Shown here one piece after another: positions 8,204-17,106 of a stretch of DNA of 64,000 nt (position 1 is the first letter of the stretch; every line of letters starts with the position of its first letter). The notes beneath the pieces were generated by a model. The model worked only from the letters and a program-made list of their open reading frames with translations, had not been told where the DNA came from and searched no databases. The stretch is from contig NZ_QNQP01000005.1 of the NCBI RefSeq assembly GCF_003316635.1, forward strand, positions 1-64,000. The letters run 5' to 3'. The position numbers and the translations under genes are program-made. Source of the DNA: Roseovarius dicentrarchi (GTDB lineage Bacteria; Pseudomonadota; Alphaproteobacteria; Rhodobacterales; Rhodobacteraceae).

Positions 8204-9574
8204 ATGTCCATTCCCCAATCCGGCGGCGGGCCGATCGAGCATCACAGCCAGTTGGCTGAATACCTTGAAGACGGCAACAAGCCCAAGGCAGACTGGCGCA
8301 TCGGCACCGAGCATGAGAAATTCGGCTATTGCAAGGACACGCATCAGCCCATCCCCTATCACGGGACGCGCAGTGTTCTGGCCGTGCTGGAGGGCCTGCG
8401 CGATGCGCATGGCTGGTCCCCCGTCACCGAGGATGGCAACCTGATCGGTCTGGAAAAGGGCGGCGCCAACGTGTCGCTCGAACCCGGCGGCCAGCTGGAG
8501 CTGTCGGGCGCCCCGCTTGAGACGATCCACGGCACCTGCGACGAGGTCAACGTGCATCTGCGCGAGGTCAAGGATGTGGCCGACCGCGTCGGCGTCGGAT
8601 TTATCGGGCTGGGCGCGGCGCCCGAATGGACGCATGACGAAATGCCTCTGATGCCCAAGGGCCGCTATCAGCTGATGGACAGCTACATGCAGAAGGTCGG
8701 CACGATGGGCCGGGTGATGATGCGGCGCACCTGCACCGTTCAGGTCAATCTGGACTTCAGCAGTGAGGCCGACATGGTCCGGAAATTCCGCGTCGCGCTG
8801 GCCTTGCAGCCGGTTGCGACCGCGCTTTTCGCCAACTCGCCCTTTTTCGAGGGCAAGGTAAACGGCCACAAATCGTGGCGCGCGCGCGTCTGGCGCGATC
8901 TGGATGCCGACCGCACCGGCATGCTGCCCTTTGTTTTCGAGGACGGCATGGGGTTTGAACGCTATGTCGACTACGCGCTGGATGTGCCGATGTATTTCGT
9001 TTACCGCGATGGCAAATATATCGACGCGCTTGGCATGTCCTTCCGCGATTTCCTGAAAGGCGAATTGCCCGCACTGCCGGGCGAGGTGGCCACGCTATCC
9101 GACTGGGCCGATCACCTGACCACGATCTTCCCCGAGGCGCGGATCAAGAAGTTCATGGAAATGCGCGGCGCCGATGGCGGCCCGTGGCGGCGCCTGTGCG
9201 CCCTGCCCGCGTTCTGGACCGGCATCCTCTATGACAGCAGCAGCCTTGATGCCGCGTGGGATCTGGTCAAGGGCTGGACGGCCGAGCAGCGCGAGGCGCT
9301 GCGCGTTGCGGCCAGTGTCGATGGCTTGCAGGCAAAGGTCGATGGCATCAACATGCACGATCTGGCACGCAAGGTGCTGGACATTTCCGAGGCCGGCCTG
9401 CGCGCCCGCGCGCGTCCCGGCGCAGATGGATTGATCCCGGACGAGACGCATTTCCTGAACGCCCTGCGCGAAAGCATCGAATCAGGCCAGACCCCGGCAG
9501 ACGAATTGCTGGCACGCTATCACGGTGACTGGAACGGCGACCTGAGCAAGATTTATGCCGAATACTCCTACTAA
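8204..9574 (+). CDS. gshA: glutamate-cysteine ligase, plant/alphaproteobacterial type
   Basis: This enzyme joins glutamate and cysteine with ATP, the first step of glutathione synthesis. The 456-residue protein has the substrate and metal-binding motif RIGTEHEKFGY near 32, GANVSLEPGGQLELSG (about 88-103), and MMRRTCTVQVNLDFS. The C-terminus NGDLSKIYAEYSY is typical of the alphaproteobacterial/plant GCS2-like class rather than E. coli GshA. Length is as expected. A good GGAGG site precedes the ATG. The glutathione peroxidase encoded at 26560 would use its end product. Confidence 0.94.
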   Translation: MSIPQSGGGPIEHHSQLAEYLEDGNKPKADWRIGTEHEKFGYCKDTHQPIPYHGTRSVLAVLEGLRDAHGWSPVTEDGNLIGLEKGGANVSLEPGGQLELSGAPLETIHGTCDEVNVHLREVKDVADRVGVGFIGLGAAPEWTHDEMPLMPKGRYQLMDSYMQKVGTMGRVMMRRTCTVQVNLDFSSEADMVRKFRVALALQPVATALFANSPFFEGKVNGHKSWRARVWRDLDADRTGMLPFVFEDGMGFERYVDYALDVPMYFVYRDGKYIDALGMSFRDFLKGELPALPGEVATLSDWADHLTTIFPEARIKKFMEMRGADGGPWRRLCALPAFWTGILYDSSSLDAAWDLVKGWTAEQREALRVAASVDGLQAKVDGINMHDLARKVLDISEAGLRARARPGADGLIPDETHFLNALRESIESGQTPADELLARYHGDWNGDLSKIYAEYSY

Positions 9575-9595
9575 ACCGATCGCGCCGCGCCTGCT

Positions 9596-10090
9596 CTAAT
9601 CGGCCTGCCGCGGCGCGATCGAAACATATTTGCCGCGGTGATACGCCAGGGGCGGGGCGTCGCGCGTCTGGGTTTCCAAAACCTCGCCGATCAGGATCAC
9701 GTGATCGCCCGCCTCGACCAACCGGTGCTGCGCACAGACCAGCGTGGCCAGCGATCCCGGCAACAGCGGCACGCCATGGGCGCCCTCATACCAATCGGTC
9801 TGCTCGAATTTGTCATCCGCATGTGACGCGAAAATCGCCGAAACGTCCTTTTGATCGGCGCACAGGATATTGATCCCGAAATGCGGTGCGGCCTTGAACG
9901 CCGGGGCGCTGTAGACGTTGCTGCCGATGCAGATCAGCGCCAGCGGCGGATCCAGCGACACCGAGCTGAAGGAATTCGCGGTAAAGCCGCGCGGCGCGCC
10001 GCCGCCCGCGTCACGGGTGGTTACGACGGTAACGCCTGTGGCAAACCGGCCAAAGGCATCCCGCAGGGCACGGTGATCTGGATCTGACAT
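9596..10090 (-). CDS. flavin reductase family protein (FMN-binding split barrel)
   Basis: A 164-residue NAD(P)H:flavin oxidoreductase-like protein. Such proteins supply reduced FMN to partner oxygenases or act as small monooxygenase components. The family signature is complete: RDAFGRFATGVTVVTT, then FTANSFSSVSLDPPLALICI, HFGINILCADQ, and GDHVILIGEVLETQT near the C-terminus. No oxygenase gene lies beside it, so the partner is unknown. It converges with gshA (21 bp between stops) and follows the serine hydrolase gene on the same strand with an 87-bp gap. Confidence 0.88.
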   Translation of the reverse strand: MSDPDHRALRDAFGRFATGVTVVTTRDAGGGAPRGFTANSFSSVSLDPPLALICIGSNVYSAPAFKAAPHFGINILCADQKDVSAIFASHADDKFEQTDWYEGAHGVPLLPGSLATLVCAQHRLVEAGDHVILIGEVLETQTRDAPPLAYHRGKYVSIAPRQAD

Positions 10091-10177
10091 GGGCGCTCCG
10101 GAGCAGTCAAAAAAGGTTTCACGACCCTCTATAGTACCCGGCCGGGTAATGCACCCCGTGAAAGCCCGCGCCGCGCA

Positions 10178-11815
10178 TCAGCGGCGCGCGGCGATGGTGC
10201 GCCCGTCTGCGGCGATCAGGATCAGCGCGCCCGTCTCGTCGATGACAAAACGCTCGATCCTGGGCAAGAGGTCCAGAATGCGCTGTTCCTGCATCATCAG
10301 CGCCTCGGGGCAGGCCATCATCGTGGCCCCCGCCGGGGTGATGGTGATCGCATCGCCGTCAGTCTCGTAGCTGCCGATCAGCCGGTTGCAAGTGGCGCTG
10401 CCCGACAGCGACCCGTCCGGGCCAAAGTCCAGCGTGGCGTGGCTGAAATCAATCACGCCCATCCCCTCGACATCCTCGATCCGCCATTCGCGGCCCACCA
10501 GCGGCATGTCGTCATTGTTCATCAGGTAATCGGCCACCGCCCGGAACGCGGGCAGCGATGTCGGATCGCTGGCCGCATTCGGCGCCACAGGATGCGAGGC
10601 AAAGCGCGCGATCACCATATCGGCCGCCGGATCAATCCACAGCGTCTGCCCATGCACGCCGCGCGCCGCATAGGCGCCGTGATCGTCGCCCGTCGCCCAC
10701 CACATCGACCGATAGCTCCACCCCTTCAGCAGGTCGAAACCGGCCTTGGCAAACGCCTCGCTGTTGCCGCCCTGCGCGATTGCGGCAATGGCAGCGGGCG
10801 GCACGATCTGATCGGAGCCGACGCGCCCCTCCTCCAGCATCATCTGGCCCAGCCGCGCCATATCACGCAGCGCGGCGTTGAAACCTCCACCGGCAAAGGG
10901 CGTGCCGGCAGAATCGACGGTATAAAACGCCTCGCGCCGGGTGCCGATCTTGCTCCAGATCCGGTCAGCCAGCAGATCCGCGACCGACATGCCGGTCGCG
11001 CGCGAAATCAACCAGCCCAGCGCATCGGCATTGACGGTGCGATAGGCGAACGCCGCACCATGATCGCCCTTTTTGCGGACGGTCTGCAAATACTCAAAAT
11101 AACCGCGCGGCCCGTCATACCCATCGGGTTTGGGCAGCGCGCTGCCGGCCTCGGAAAAGGCCCAGATTTCGGCATCCGGGTCCGCGTAATCCTCGGAAAA
11201 GGCCAGCCCGGTGGTCATGTCCATGACCTGCCGGACGCTGGCATCGCCAAATCCGCTGCCCTCCAGTTCGGGGATCAGCGTGCCGACGCGCGCGGCCTCG
11301 TCCAGCGTGCCTTCGGCGACGAGGATCTGCGCCAGCAGCCCGGTCAGCGATTTGGTCACCGACATCGCACCATGCAGGCCGTCGGGCGTCAGGCAGCCGT
11401 CATAGCGTTCGTACACGATGCGGCCATGGTGCAGCACGATGATGCCATCGGTATGGTTGGCCTCAAACGCGGCGTCCCAGGTCATCGCATCGCCGCCGCC
11501 CAGCGGCGTAAAGGTGATGTCCCCCAGCGCCGGCCTTGGCGCCTCTGGCAGGGGGCGCGCGGCCATCGCGCCGCTGTCGACCGCGACATTCGGCATCAGC
11601 TGGCGGAAATTGCAGACGGTCCAGCCCAGTTTGGGCGGGGCAAAGAAATCGGGATCGGTGATGCGGATCGTCTTGTCCTCGGGCGGAGGGAAGCCCTGCA
11701 TCCAGCCCGTCACCTGTGGCGCCTGCGCAGGTTCGCTTGCGGGCGCGTCCTGCGCCACTGCCGCACCACTGCATCCCAGAGTTGCGGCCATTGCCATTGC
11801 GATCATGCGCTTCAT
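10178..11815 (-). CDS. secreted serine hydrolase (beta-lactamase/NylB type) fused to a META domain
   Basis: A 545-residue exported protein. Residues 1-21 form a signal peptide ending AVAQ. The serine-hydrolase domain has the nucleophile motif Ser152-Val-Thr-Lys155 (GAMSVTKSLTG), then AYRTVNADALGWLISRATG, resembling the 6-aminohexanoate-dimer hydrolase/esterase branch of class C beta-lactamases, and GVHGQTLWIDP. The last 105 residues are a META/HslJ domain (ATLDFGPDGSLSGSATCNR, GATMMACPEALMMQEQRIL). HslJ-type domains normally stand alone in outer-membrane lipoproteins or are duplicated, so this fusion is notable. The substrate is unknown; an envelope esterase or amidase role is likelier than antibiotic resistance. 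Confidence 0.85.
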   Translation of the reverse strand: MKRMIAMAMAATLGCSGAAVAQDAPASEPAQAPQVTGWMQGFPPPEDKTIRITDPDFFAPPKLGWTVCNFRQLMPNVAVDSGAMAARPLPEAPRPALGDITFTPLGGGDAMTWDAAFEANHTDGIIVLHHGRIVYERYDGCLTPDGLHGAMSVTKSLTGLLAQILVAEGTLDEAARVGTLIPELEGSGFGDASVRQVMDMTTGLAFSEDYADPDAEIWAFSEAGSALPKPDGYDGPRGYFEYLQTVRKKGDHGAAFAYRTVNADALGWLISRATGMSVADLLADRIWSKIGTRREAFYTVDSAGTPFAGGGFNAALRDMARLGQMMLEEGRVGSDQIVPPAAIAAIAQGGNSEAFAKAGFDLLKGWSYRSMWWATGDDHGAYAARGVHGQTLWIDPAADMVIARFASHPVAPNAASDPTSLPAFRAVADYLMNNDDMPLVGREWRIEDVEGMGVIDFSHATLDFGPDGSLSGSATCNRLIGSYETDGDAITITPAGATMMACPEALMMQEQRILDLLPRIERFVIDETGALILIAADGRTIAARR

Positions 11816-11990
11816 GCGTCTCTCCTTACCACTGCCTCAGTATCTTGTTGGCGGCCCCTGCCCAGCCCGATTTGCGCGCGCCGCGCCGCAGACGTCAGAA
11901 CGGGCTTGAATCCTGCCAAGTGTTCCATGAAACGGCAGAACCAGAAGGGCAAGGCCGTTCTGCCCCGCGCCGTCAGGAAAGGCCGATCTC

Positions 11991-13142
11991 ATGCATAAAT
12001 CAATTGAAACAATTCTCGCCATCGGCGCCGTGGCCCTGATCGCACTGAATTTGCGCCCGTTTCTGGCCGGGCCGGGGCCGGTTCTGACGCGGATCGGCGC
12101 GGACACCGGGCTGGGGCCTGCCGGTTTGTCACTGCTGACGCTGGGGCCGCTGGCACTGATCGGGGTCGGCGCGTTTCTGGCGCCGCGCATTCAGGCGCAG
12201 ATTGGCGCGCGGCGGGCGGTTCTGATTGCGCTGTTTTGCATCCTGGCCGGATCGGCGGCGCGGCTGATCCCCACGGCGGCGGTTGTCATCGTGACTGCGG
12301 CAATTTGCGGTCTGGGCGTTGCGCTGATTCAGGCGGTGATGCCCGCGCTGATCCGCGAGCGGTTCACCCGGCGCTATGGGCTGGTGACCAGCCTTTATGC
12401 GGCCTGCCTGCTGGCTGGCGGCGCGCTGGGCGCCCAGACGGTGCCGCTGATCGCCGCCGGGACCGGCTGGAATGTGGGGCTGGCCAGCATGGCGCTGCCC
12501 GCGCTGCTGGCAATGGCGGTGACGCTGGCGGCGAGAACGCTGGACATGACGCCCGGCACGGCACCGGGGCCGTCCATGGCGCAGCAGCGCACCTGGCACC
12601 TGATTGCGTGCTTTGGCGCGCTGAATGCCAGCTACGCCACGGTCATCACATGGCTTGGCCCCCAGTTTGAGCTGCGCGGGGTGGCGCCCGCGCAGGTGGG
12701 GTTTCTGATTGGCGTGATGTCCATCTGGCAGGCCGCATCGGCGCTGGTGCTGCCGCCGCTCTTGACAGCGCCGCACCGGCGCCGGGGGGCGATCCTCCTG
12801 TCGGTCGCCTTGCAGATGGCGGGATTTGTCCTGCTGATACTGGGTAGCGCGCCGCCCTTGGTCACCGTGTCGATCATGGGGATCGGGCTGGGCGGGACAT
12901 TCTCGCTGATGATCGTGGCGATTGTGGATTGCACGGAAGACAGGGGCGCCGCGGTGCGCCTGATGGCGGCCGTGCAGGGTGGCGGGTTTATCCTGAACGC
13001 CGCCGCGCCGCTGATTGCCGCGCTGGTCATGGCGAAGTCAGGCGGGTTTGCGGCGGTCTGGGCGCTGCATCTGGGCCTTTTGCTGCTGGCCGTGCCGCTG
13101 GTGGCGACCATGCCCCGCCTGCCCGAGCGCGATGCGCCTTAG
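11991..13142 (+). CDS. MFS transporter, CynX/NimT type
   Basis: A 383-residue inner-membrane carrier with about 12 hydrophobic helices. The N-terminal ALIALNLRPFLAGPGPVL closely follows the CynX/NimT signature (NLRP in helix 1). Later segments include ALIQAVMPALIRERF and SLYAACLLAGGALGAQ. Members move cyanate, nitroimidazoles or other small organic anions; the substrate cannot be read from sequence. It diverges from the serine hydrolase with a 175-bp gap and lies 82 bp before the phospholipase-D-type gene. Confidence 0.85.
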   Translation: MHKSIETILAIGAVALIALNLRPFLAGPGPVLTRIGADTGLGPAGLSLLTLGPLALIGVGAFLAPRIQAQIGARRAVLIALFCILAGSAARLIPTAAVVIVTAAICGLGVALIQAVMPALIRERFTRRYGLVTSLYAACLLAGGALGAQTVPLIAAGTGWNVGLASMALPALLAMAVTLAARTLDMTPGTAPGPSMAQQRTWHLIACFGALNASYATVITWLGPQFELRGVAPAQVGFLIGVMSIWQAASALVLPPLLTAPHRRRGAILLSVALQMAGFVLLILGSAPPLVTVSIMGIGLGGTFSLMIVAIVDCTEDRGAAVRLMAAVQGGGFILNAAAPLIAALVMAKSGGFAAVWALHLGLLLLAVPLVATMPRLPERDAP

Positions 13143-13224
13143 GATAATCGCCTCGCCAGCGGGGTCGCAGCCGGTTACGGTTGGGCATAAATGAAACTGC
13201 CCGCGCCCGACAGGAGACACCCCC

Positions 13225-14769
13225 TTGCTGACCTTTGCGAAATATCTGGTGCTGGCACTGGCTTTCATCGGCATTGCCATCGTGATTGCGCGTATGCTGT
13301 TTCCCCTGCCCGCCAATGACGGCGCACCGGGCAAGGCGCTGGCCCCCGCAGATACCGGACCGCTGGCAGACGCGCTGACGCGCAAGGTGGCGGACCATCC
13401 CGGCCTGTCGGGTATCGCACAGCTGCAAAACGGGGCGGATGCGTTTGCCGCGCGGATGATACTGGCCGATGCGGCCGTGTCGTCGATCGACGCACAATAC
13501 TATATCTGGCATGACGACCTGACCGGCGCGCTATTGCTGGATGCGCTGAAACGGGCGGCGGATCGCGGCGTGCGCGTGCGGCTGCTGCTGGATGACAACG
13601 GCACGTCCGGCCTCGATCCGCAGCTGGCGCAGCTGGACGCGCATCCGATGGCCGAGGTGCGGCTGTACAACCCGTTCAACCTGCGCCGGTTCAAGCTGCT
13701 GTCCTATACCTTCGATTTTTTCCGCCTGAACCGGCGGATGCATAACAAATCCTTTACCGTCGACAATCACGCCACCATCCTTGGCGGGCGCAATGTGGGC
13801 GACGAATATTTCGGCACCGGCGAAATCGCGCTTTATGTCGATCTGGATGTGATAGTGGTGGGGGATATCGTGCCGCAGGTGTCGGCGGATTTCGATACCT
13901 ATTGGAACAGCGAACCGGTCCACCCGGCCACCCCGATTGTCGGCGCCGCCACCGGCCGCGATGATATCGCCGCCCTGCTGGCCCGCCATCAGGGCACCGG
14001 CCAGATGCAAACCTATCGGTCGATCCTGCAATCGTCGGATACCGTGGCCGACCTGACCGGCGGGCGCCTGCCGCTGGAATGGACCACCGCGCTCTTGGTC
14101 AGCGACAAACCGACCAAGGGTCAGGGGCTGGTCCGGCGCAAGGATCTGCTGGTGACGCGGCTGCTGGATGCGGTGGGCCAGGTGAACGAGCGGTTTGACG
14201 GCATCTCGCCCTATTTCGTGCCGGGCAAGTTGGGGATGCGCAACTTTGCCGCGCTGGAGAAGCGGGGCGTGCAGGTGCGCATGCTGACCAATTCGCTTGA
14301 GGCGACGGACGTTTTGCCGGTTCATGCCGGTTATACCAAATACCGCAAGGATATGCTCAAGGGCGGCACCCGCCTGTTCGAGCTGCGCCGTACCGGCACG
14401 CTGGAGATGTCGGCCGACCGTATGGGCCCGTTCGGATCGTCCGGCTCCAGCCTCCACGCCAAGACATTCGCGGTGGACGGCAAGCGCATCTTTGTCGGAT
14501 CGTTCAACTTCGATCCCCGCTCGATCACGCTCAACACCGAAATGGGCCTGCTGATCGACAGCACACAGATGGCCACCCGCCTGCATCAGGCGTTTGACAA
14601 CGGCATGGGCGGGCTGGCGTGGGAGGTGGAAAAACGCGATGGCAATCTGGTCTGGGTCGACCCGACCGCACCCGGTGACGCCCCGCTGAAGGTAGAGCCG
14701 GGCGGCAGCCTGATGCGCACCGTCGCGCTGACCGTGATCGGCTGGCTGCCGATCGAATGGTTGCTCTGA
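13225..14769 (+). CDS. phospholipase D family protein (cardiolipin-synthase-like)
   Basis: A 514-residue membrane-anchored enzyme of the PLD superfamily. It starts at a TTG (13225) preceded by an AGGAG site, giving an N-terminal hydrophobic helix (LTFAKYLVLALAFIGIAIVI). It has both HxKx4D catalytic motifs: HNKSFTVD followed by GGRNVGDEYF near 175, and HAKTFAVD followed by GSFNFDPRS near 410. The presence of DAQYYIWHDDLTG before the first motif matches the YmdC/ClsC-like branch. It probably transfers phosphatidyl groups to make cardiolipin or hydrolyses phospholipids. It converges with the small tail gene of the nor operon, four bases apart. Confidence 0.88.
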   Translation: MLTFAKYLVLALAFIGIAIVIARMLFPLPANDGAPGKALAPADTGPLADALTRKVADHPGLSGIAQLQNGADAFAARMILADAAVSSIDAQYYIWHDDLTGALLLDALKRAADRGVRVRLLLDDNGTSGLDPQLAQLDAHPMAEVRLYNPFNLRRFKLLSYTFDFFRLNRRMHNKSFTVDNHATILGGRNVGDEYFGTGEIALYVDLDVIVVGDIVPQVSADFDTYWNSEPVHPATPIVGAATGRDDIAALLARHQGTGQMQTYRSILQSSDTVADLTGGRLPLEWTTALLVSDKPTKGQGLVRRKDLLVTRLLDAVGQVNERFDGISPYFVPGKLGMRNFAALEKRGVQVRMLTNSLEATDVLPVHAGYTKYRKDMLKGGTRLFELRRTGTLEMSADRMGPFGSSGSSLHAKTFAVDGKRIFVGSFNFDPRSITLNTEMGLLIDSTQMATRLHQAFDNGMGGLAWEVEKRDGNLVWVDPTAPGDAPLKVEPGGSLMRTVALTVIGWLPIEWLL

Positions 14770-14773
14770 CCGG

Positions 14774-15028
14774 CTACTCGCCGGCGTCCGCCTCGGCGTC
14801 GGCGCGGTCCATCAGCGCGCGTATATGGCGCGCGAACGCCCATGTCGCGGGTACGCCCAGCACGGCGCCGCCGATCACCGCCGTCATCGGGTCCATCACC
14901 ACGATGTCCAGCCACGAGGCGATCAGCGCCGCGAAATAAAGGTTGATCATCATCGCGCCGGCGCCGAACGGATACAGCACCAGCGTCAGCAGCCCCACAC
15001 CCCAGCCGCGCTGCACCCCTTGGGTCAC
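14774..15028 (-). CDS. 84-aa membrane protein at the end of the nor operon
   Basis: Begins at GTG 15028, which overlaps the TGA of the preceding 58-residue gene (GTGA). It has two hydrophobic segments (LTLVLYPFGAGAMMINLYFA and TAVIGGAVLGVPATWAFARH) with a short acidic C-terminus (DRADAEADAGE). I know of no defined function. Position at the tail of norCBQD, where other bacteria carry norE/norF, suggests a role in assembling or tuning the NO reductase. I cannot show homology to NorE or NorF from sequence alone. Confidence 0.75.
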   Translation of the reverse strand: MTQGVQRGWGVGLLTLVLYPFGAGAMMINLYFAALIASWLDIVVMDPMTAVIGGAVLGVPATWAFARHIRALMDRADAEADAGE

Positions 15029-15201
15029 CGGCGACGTACCAGCATATGCACGGCCAGCAGCGACAGCAGCAGCCCCACGGACGCCATGAAGAACCAGACC
15101 TCGGCGGTCGCGGTCTGCGGTTGTGGAATGGGCCGCTGGAACGCTTCGGCCAGCGCGCCAGAGGGAAGGATGACGGCCAAAAGGGCGAAAATACGGATCA
15201 T
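15025..15201 (-). CDS. 58-aa exported or membrane protein in the nor operon
   Basis: This short gene fills the space between norD and the 84-residue gene. The ATG at 15201 is one base from the norD stop, and the stop overlaps the next start. The product begins MIRIFALLAVILPSGALAEA, a signal peptide or first helix. A Pro/Gln-rich linker (FQRPIPQPQTATAEV) is followed by a second helix (WFFMASVGLLLSLLAVHMLV) and RRR at the end. The tight spacing on both sides, an AGGAGACC site upstream of the start and the sensible topology argue that it is real. Function unknown; a small NorCB accessory subunit or assembly factor is the obvious hypothesis. Confidence 0.72.
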   Translation of the reverse strand: MIRIFALLAVILPSGALAEAFQRPIPQPQTATAEVWFFMASVGLLLSLLAVHMLVRRR

Positions 15202-15202
15202 G

Positions 15203-17101
15203 TCAGGTCTCCTGCGTGAGTGTTCGGTAAATGTCGGGCAAAACGCGGGTCAGGCGTTCGGGGCGCGGCAGCAAATGAAATCCGCCGCGGCCAAAGATGC
15301 GGGCGAACCAGTCCTGCCCGTCCGCATCCACGACCACGCCATGCACCGCCTGCCCGGCGCGGCGCGCCTCGGCCACGGCCATATGGCTGTCCTCGATGCC
15401 GTGGGTGCCCTCATAGTGGTCCAGATCGTTCGGCTTGCCATCGGTCAGCACGATCAGCAGCTTGCGCGCCGCTGTTTCCTCGGCCAGCCGGGCGCTGACG
15501 TGACGGATCGCGGCGCCAAGGCGGGTGTAATGGCCGGGCTTCAGCGAACAGATGTTATCCGTCACTTCCTGGGTCATCTTCTGGTCGAACCGCTTGCAGC
15601 GGGTCAGGAACACGCGATTACGCTTGAGCGAGGAGAACCCCCAGATGCCCAGCCTGTCGCCCGCCGCATCAATGCCGCCCGCCAGCGCCGCCAGCGCATC
15701 GCGCGCCACGTCGATGACGGATGTGTCATCCACCACCGATTCGGTCGAGCGGGACGTGTCGATCAAGAACGCCACCACCAGATCGCGCGAGGTCTGGCGC
15801 GAGGCCATGAACACCCGGTCATCGCAGCGCCCGGTGGCGCGCAGGTCGATCTGCGCGGCAATGGCGGCGTCCAGATCCAGCTCGGACCCGTCGATCTGGC
15901 GCGGTTGCAGGATGCGGCGCGGGCGGAGCATTTCAAACTGGCGGCGCACTTCCTCCATCCGCTTGGTATTGGGCACGAAGGCATCGGTGGGGTCCGGCAC
16001 CGCATCCGCCTCCAGCACGCAGCAATGATCGGGCATGTAGCTGCGCGAGCGGTGATTCCATTCGGGGTATGTGACCGGCTCGGCCAGTCTTTCGTGATCG
16101 GCGTCCGACGGCGACAGATCCAGATGCAGGCGCAGGCGCGTCGCTGCGCGCTTGTCGTTCTTGGACAGGGTGATGTTGTCCTGATCCTCGGCGGCCTTTT
16201 GCGCGTTTTCGTCGTCATCATCGTGGATCGAGCGATTCAGGTTCATTGATTCGACCCAGGACAGGATCGCCTCGAACCGGTGCAGGATGAAACTGTCCTT
16301 GCGGTTGGCCTGTTCCTGATCCTTGCGAATGCCCAGCTTGCGCTTGGTCATCTGGGCGGCGTCGGGCGCCTCGCCGGGTGTATCGGCGTGGTCATCCGCC
16401 GCCGCGCCCTGGCCAGCGGGGGTGAAGGTCAGCCAGATCGGCACATGCGCGAATGTCATATAGGTGCGCGGCATCTCGAACCCGCCATCACCCGGCAGCG
16501 CGCCGCCCGCCAGCGCGGTGCGAACAGCGTCTTCCACAGCCTTTTCTGCGCCGGGCAGATTTGTCGTCGGCCTTGTGGCCAGAATATGTGCGACCATCGC
16601 GGCATGTTTGCCGCGCAGGCCGGGACAGGCAGCCAACACCTGCGCGCCAGCAGCGATATTTGCGGCGATCTGCGCCCGGTCGCGCGCCGCGCCGGTCAGA
16701 TCGCCCGCCTCCAGCGCGTCGGGGCCGGCCAGCGCCGCCATGGCGGTCAGCCAGAAATAGGCGGCGCGGTTCAGCGCATGGTCGGGAAAGACCTCAATCT
16801 GCGGCGGCAGGCGCAAACGCTCGCCGTCAAAGGCGGCGGCGTGGATCTTGTCCCGCTCGGTCGCCAGCTTGCGTACCGCCGGGCGGCGATGGGCGGCGAC
16901 GGTGGCCGCCACCTCGGACAGCTCCACCCCCGCCGGGCCGCCAAGCGCGCGGAACATCATGGTCAGGCTGGGACGGACCGCATCCAGCGTTGCGGCCTCG
17001 TCGGGATAGGTTCGCGCCGCACCGATCCCCACGGCGTAATCGTGCCACAGATTTCCGACCGCCTCTTCGGGGTCCATCAGATCAAGGGGATGCAGTGCCA
17101 T
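15203..17101 (-). CDS. norD: NorD, von Willebrand factor A protein for nitric oxide reductase activation
   Basis: NorD works with the AAA+ ATPase NorQ to mature NorCB, probably by inserting the non-heme iron (known for the family). The 632-residue product has a long helical N-terminal region starting MALHPLDLMDPEEAVGNLWH and a central acidic, low-complexity section (RSIHDDDDENAQKAAEDQD). A C-terminal VWA domain carries the metal site motif DTSRS near residue 450 (FLIDTSRSTESVVDD) and later LLIVLTDGKPNDLDHYEGTH. Length and layout are normal for NorD. It lies five bases after norQ and one base before the 58-residue gene. Confidence 0.94.
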   Translation of the reverse strand: MALHPLDLMDPEEAVGNLWHDYAVGIGAARTYPDEAATLDAVRPSLTMMFRALGGPAGVELSEVAATVAAHRRPAVRKLATERDKIHAAAFDGERLRLPPQIEVFPDHALNRAAYFWLTAMAALAGPDALEAGDLTGAARDRAQIAANIAAGAQVLAACPGLRGKHAAMVAHILATRPTTNLPGAEKAVEDAVRTALAGGALPGDGGFEMPRTYMTFAHVPIWLTFTPAGQGAAADDHADTPGEAPDAAQMTKRKLGIRKDQEQANRKDSFILHRFEAILSWVESMNLNRSIHDDDDENAQKAAEDQDNITLSKNDKRAATRLRLHLDLSPSDADHERLAEPVTYPEWNHRSRSYMPDHCCVLEADAVPDPTDAFVPNTKRMEEVRRQFEMLRPRRILQPRQIDGSELDLDAAIAAQIDLRATGRCDDRVFMASRQTSRDLVVAFLIDTSRSTESVVDDTSVIDVARDALAALAGGIDAAGDRLGIWGFSSLKRNRVFLTRCKRFDQKMTQEVTDNICSLKPGHYTRLGAAIRHVSARLAEETAARKLLIVLTDGKPNDLDHYEGTHGIEDSHMAVAEARRAGQAVHGVVVDADGQDWFARIFGRGGFHLLPRPERLTRVLPDIYRTLTQET

Positions 17102-17106
17102 GCTAT

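Noticed and set aside
10178..11815. An antibiotic-resistance beta-lactamase
   Set aside because: The motifs fit the NylB/esterase branch better and the META fusion points to an envelope role.
14774..15201. Calling the two small nor-operon genes norE and norF
   Set aside because: Sizes and hydrophobic patterns do not clearly match NorE (five helices); position alone is not enough.
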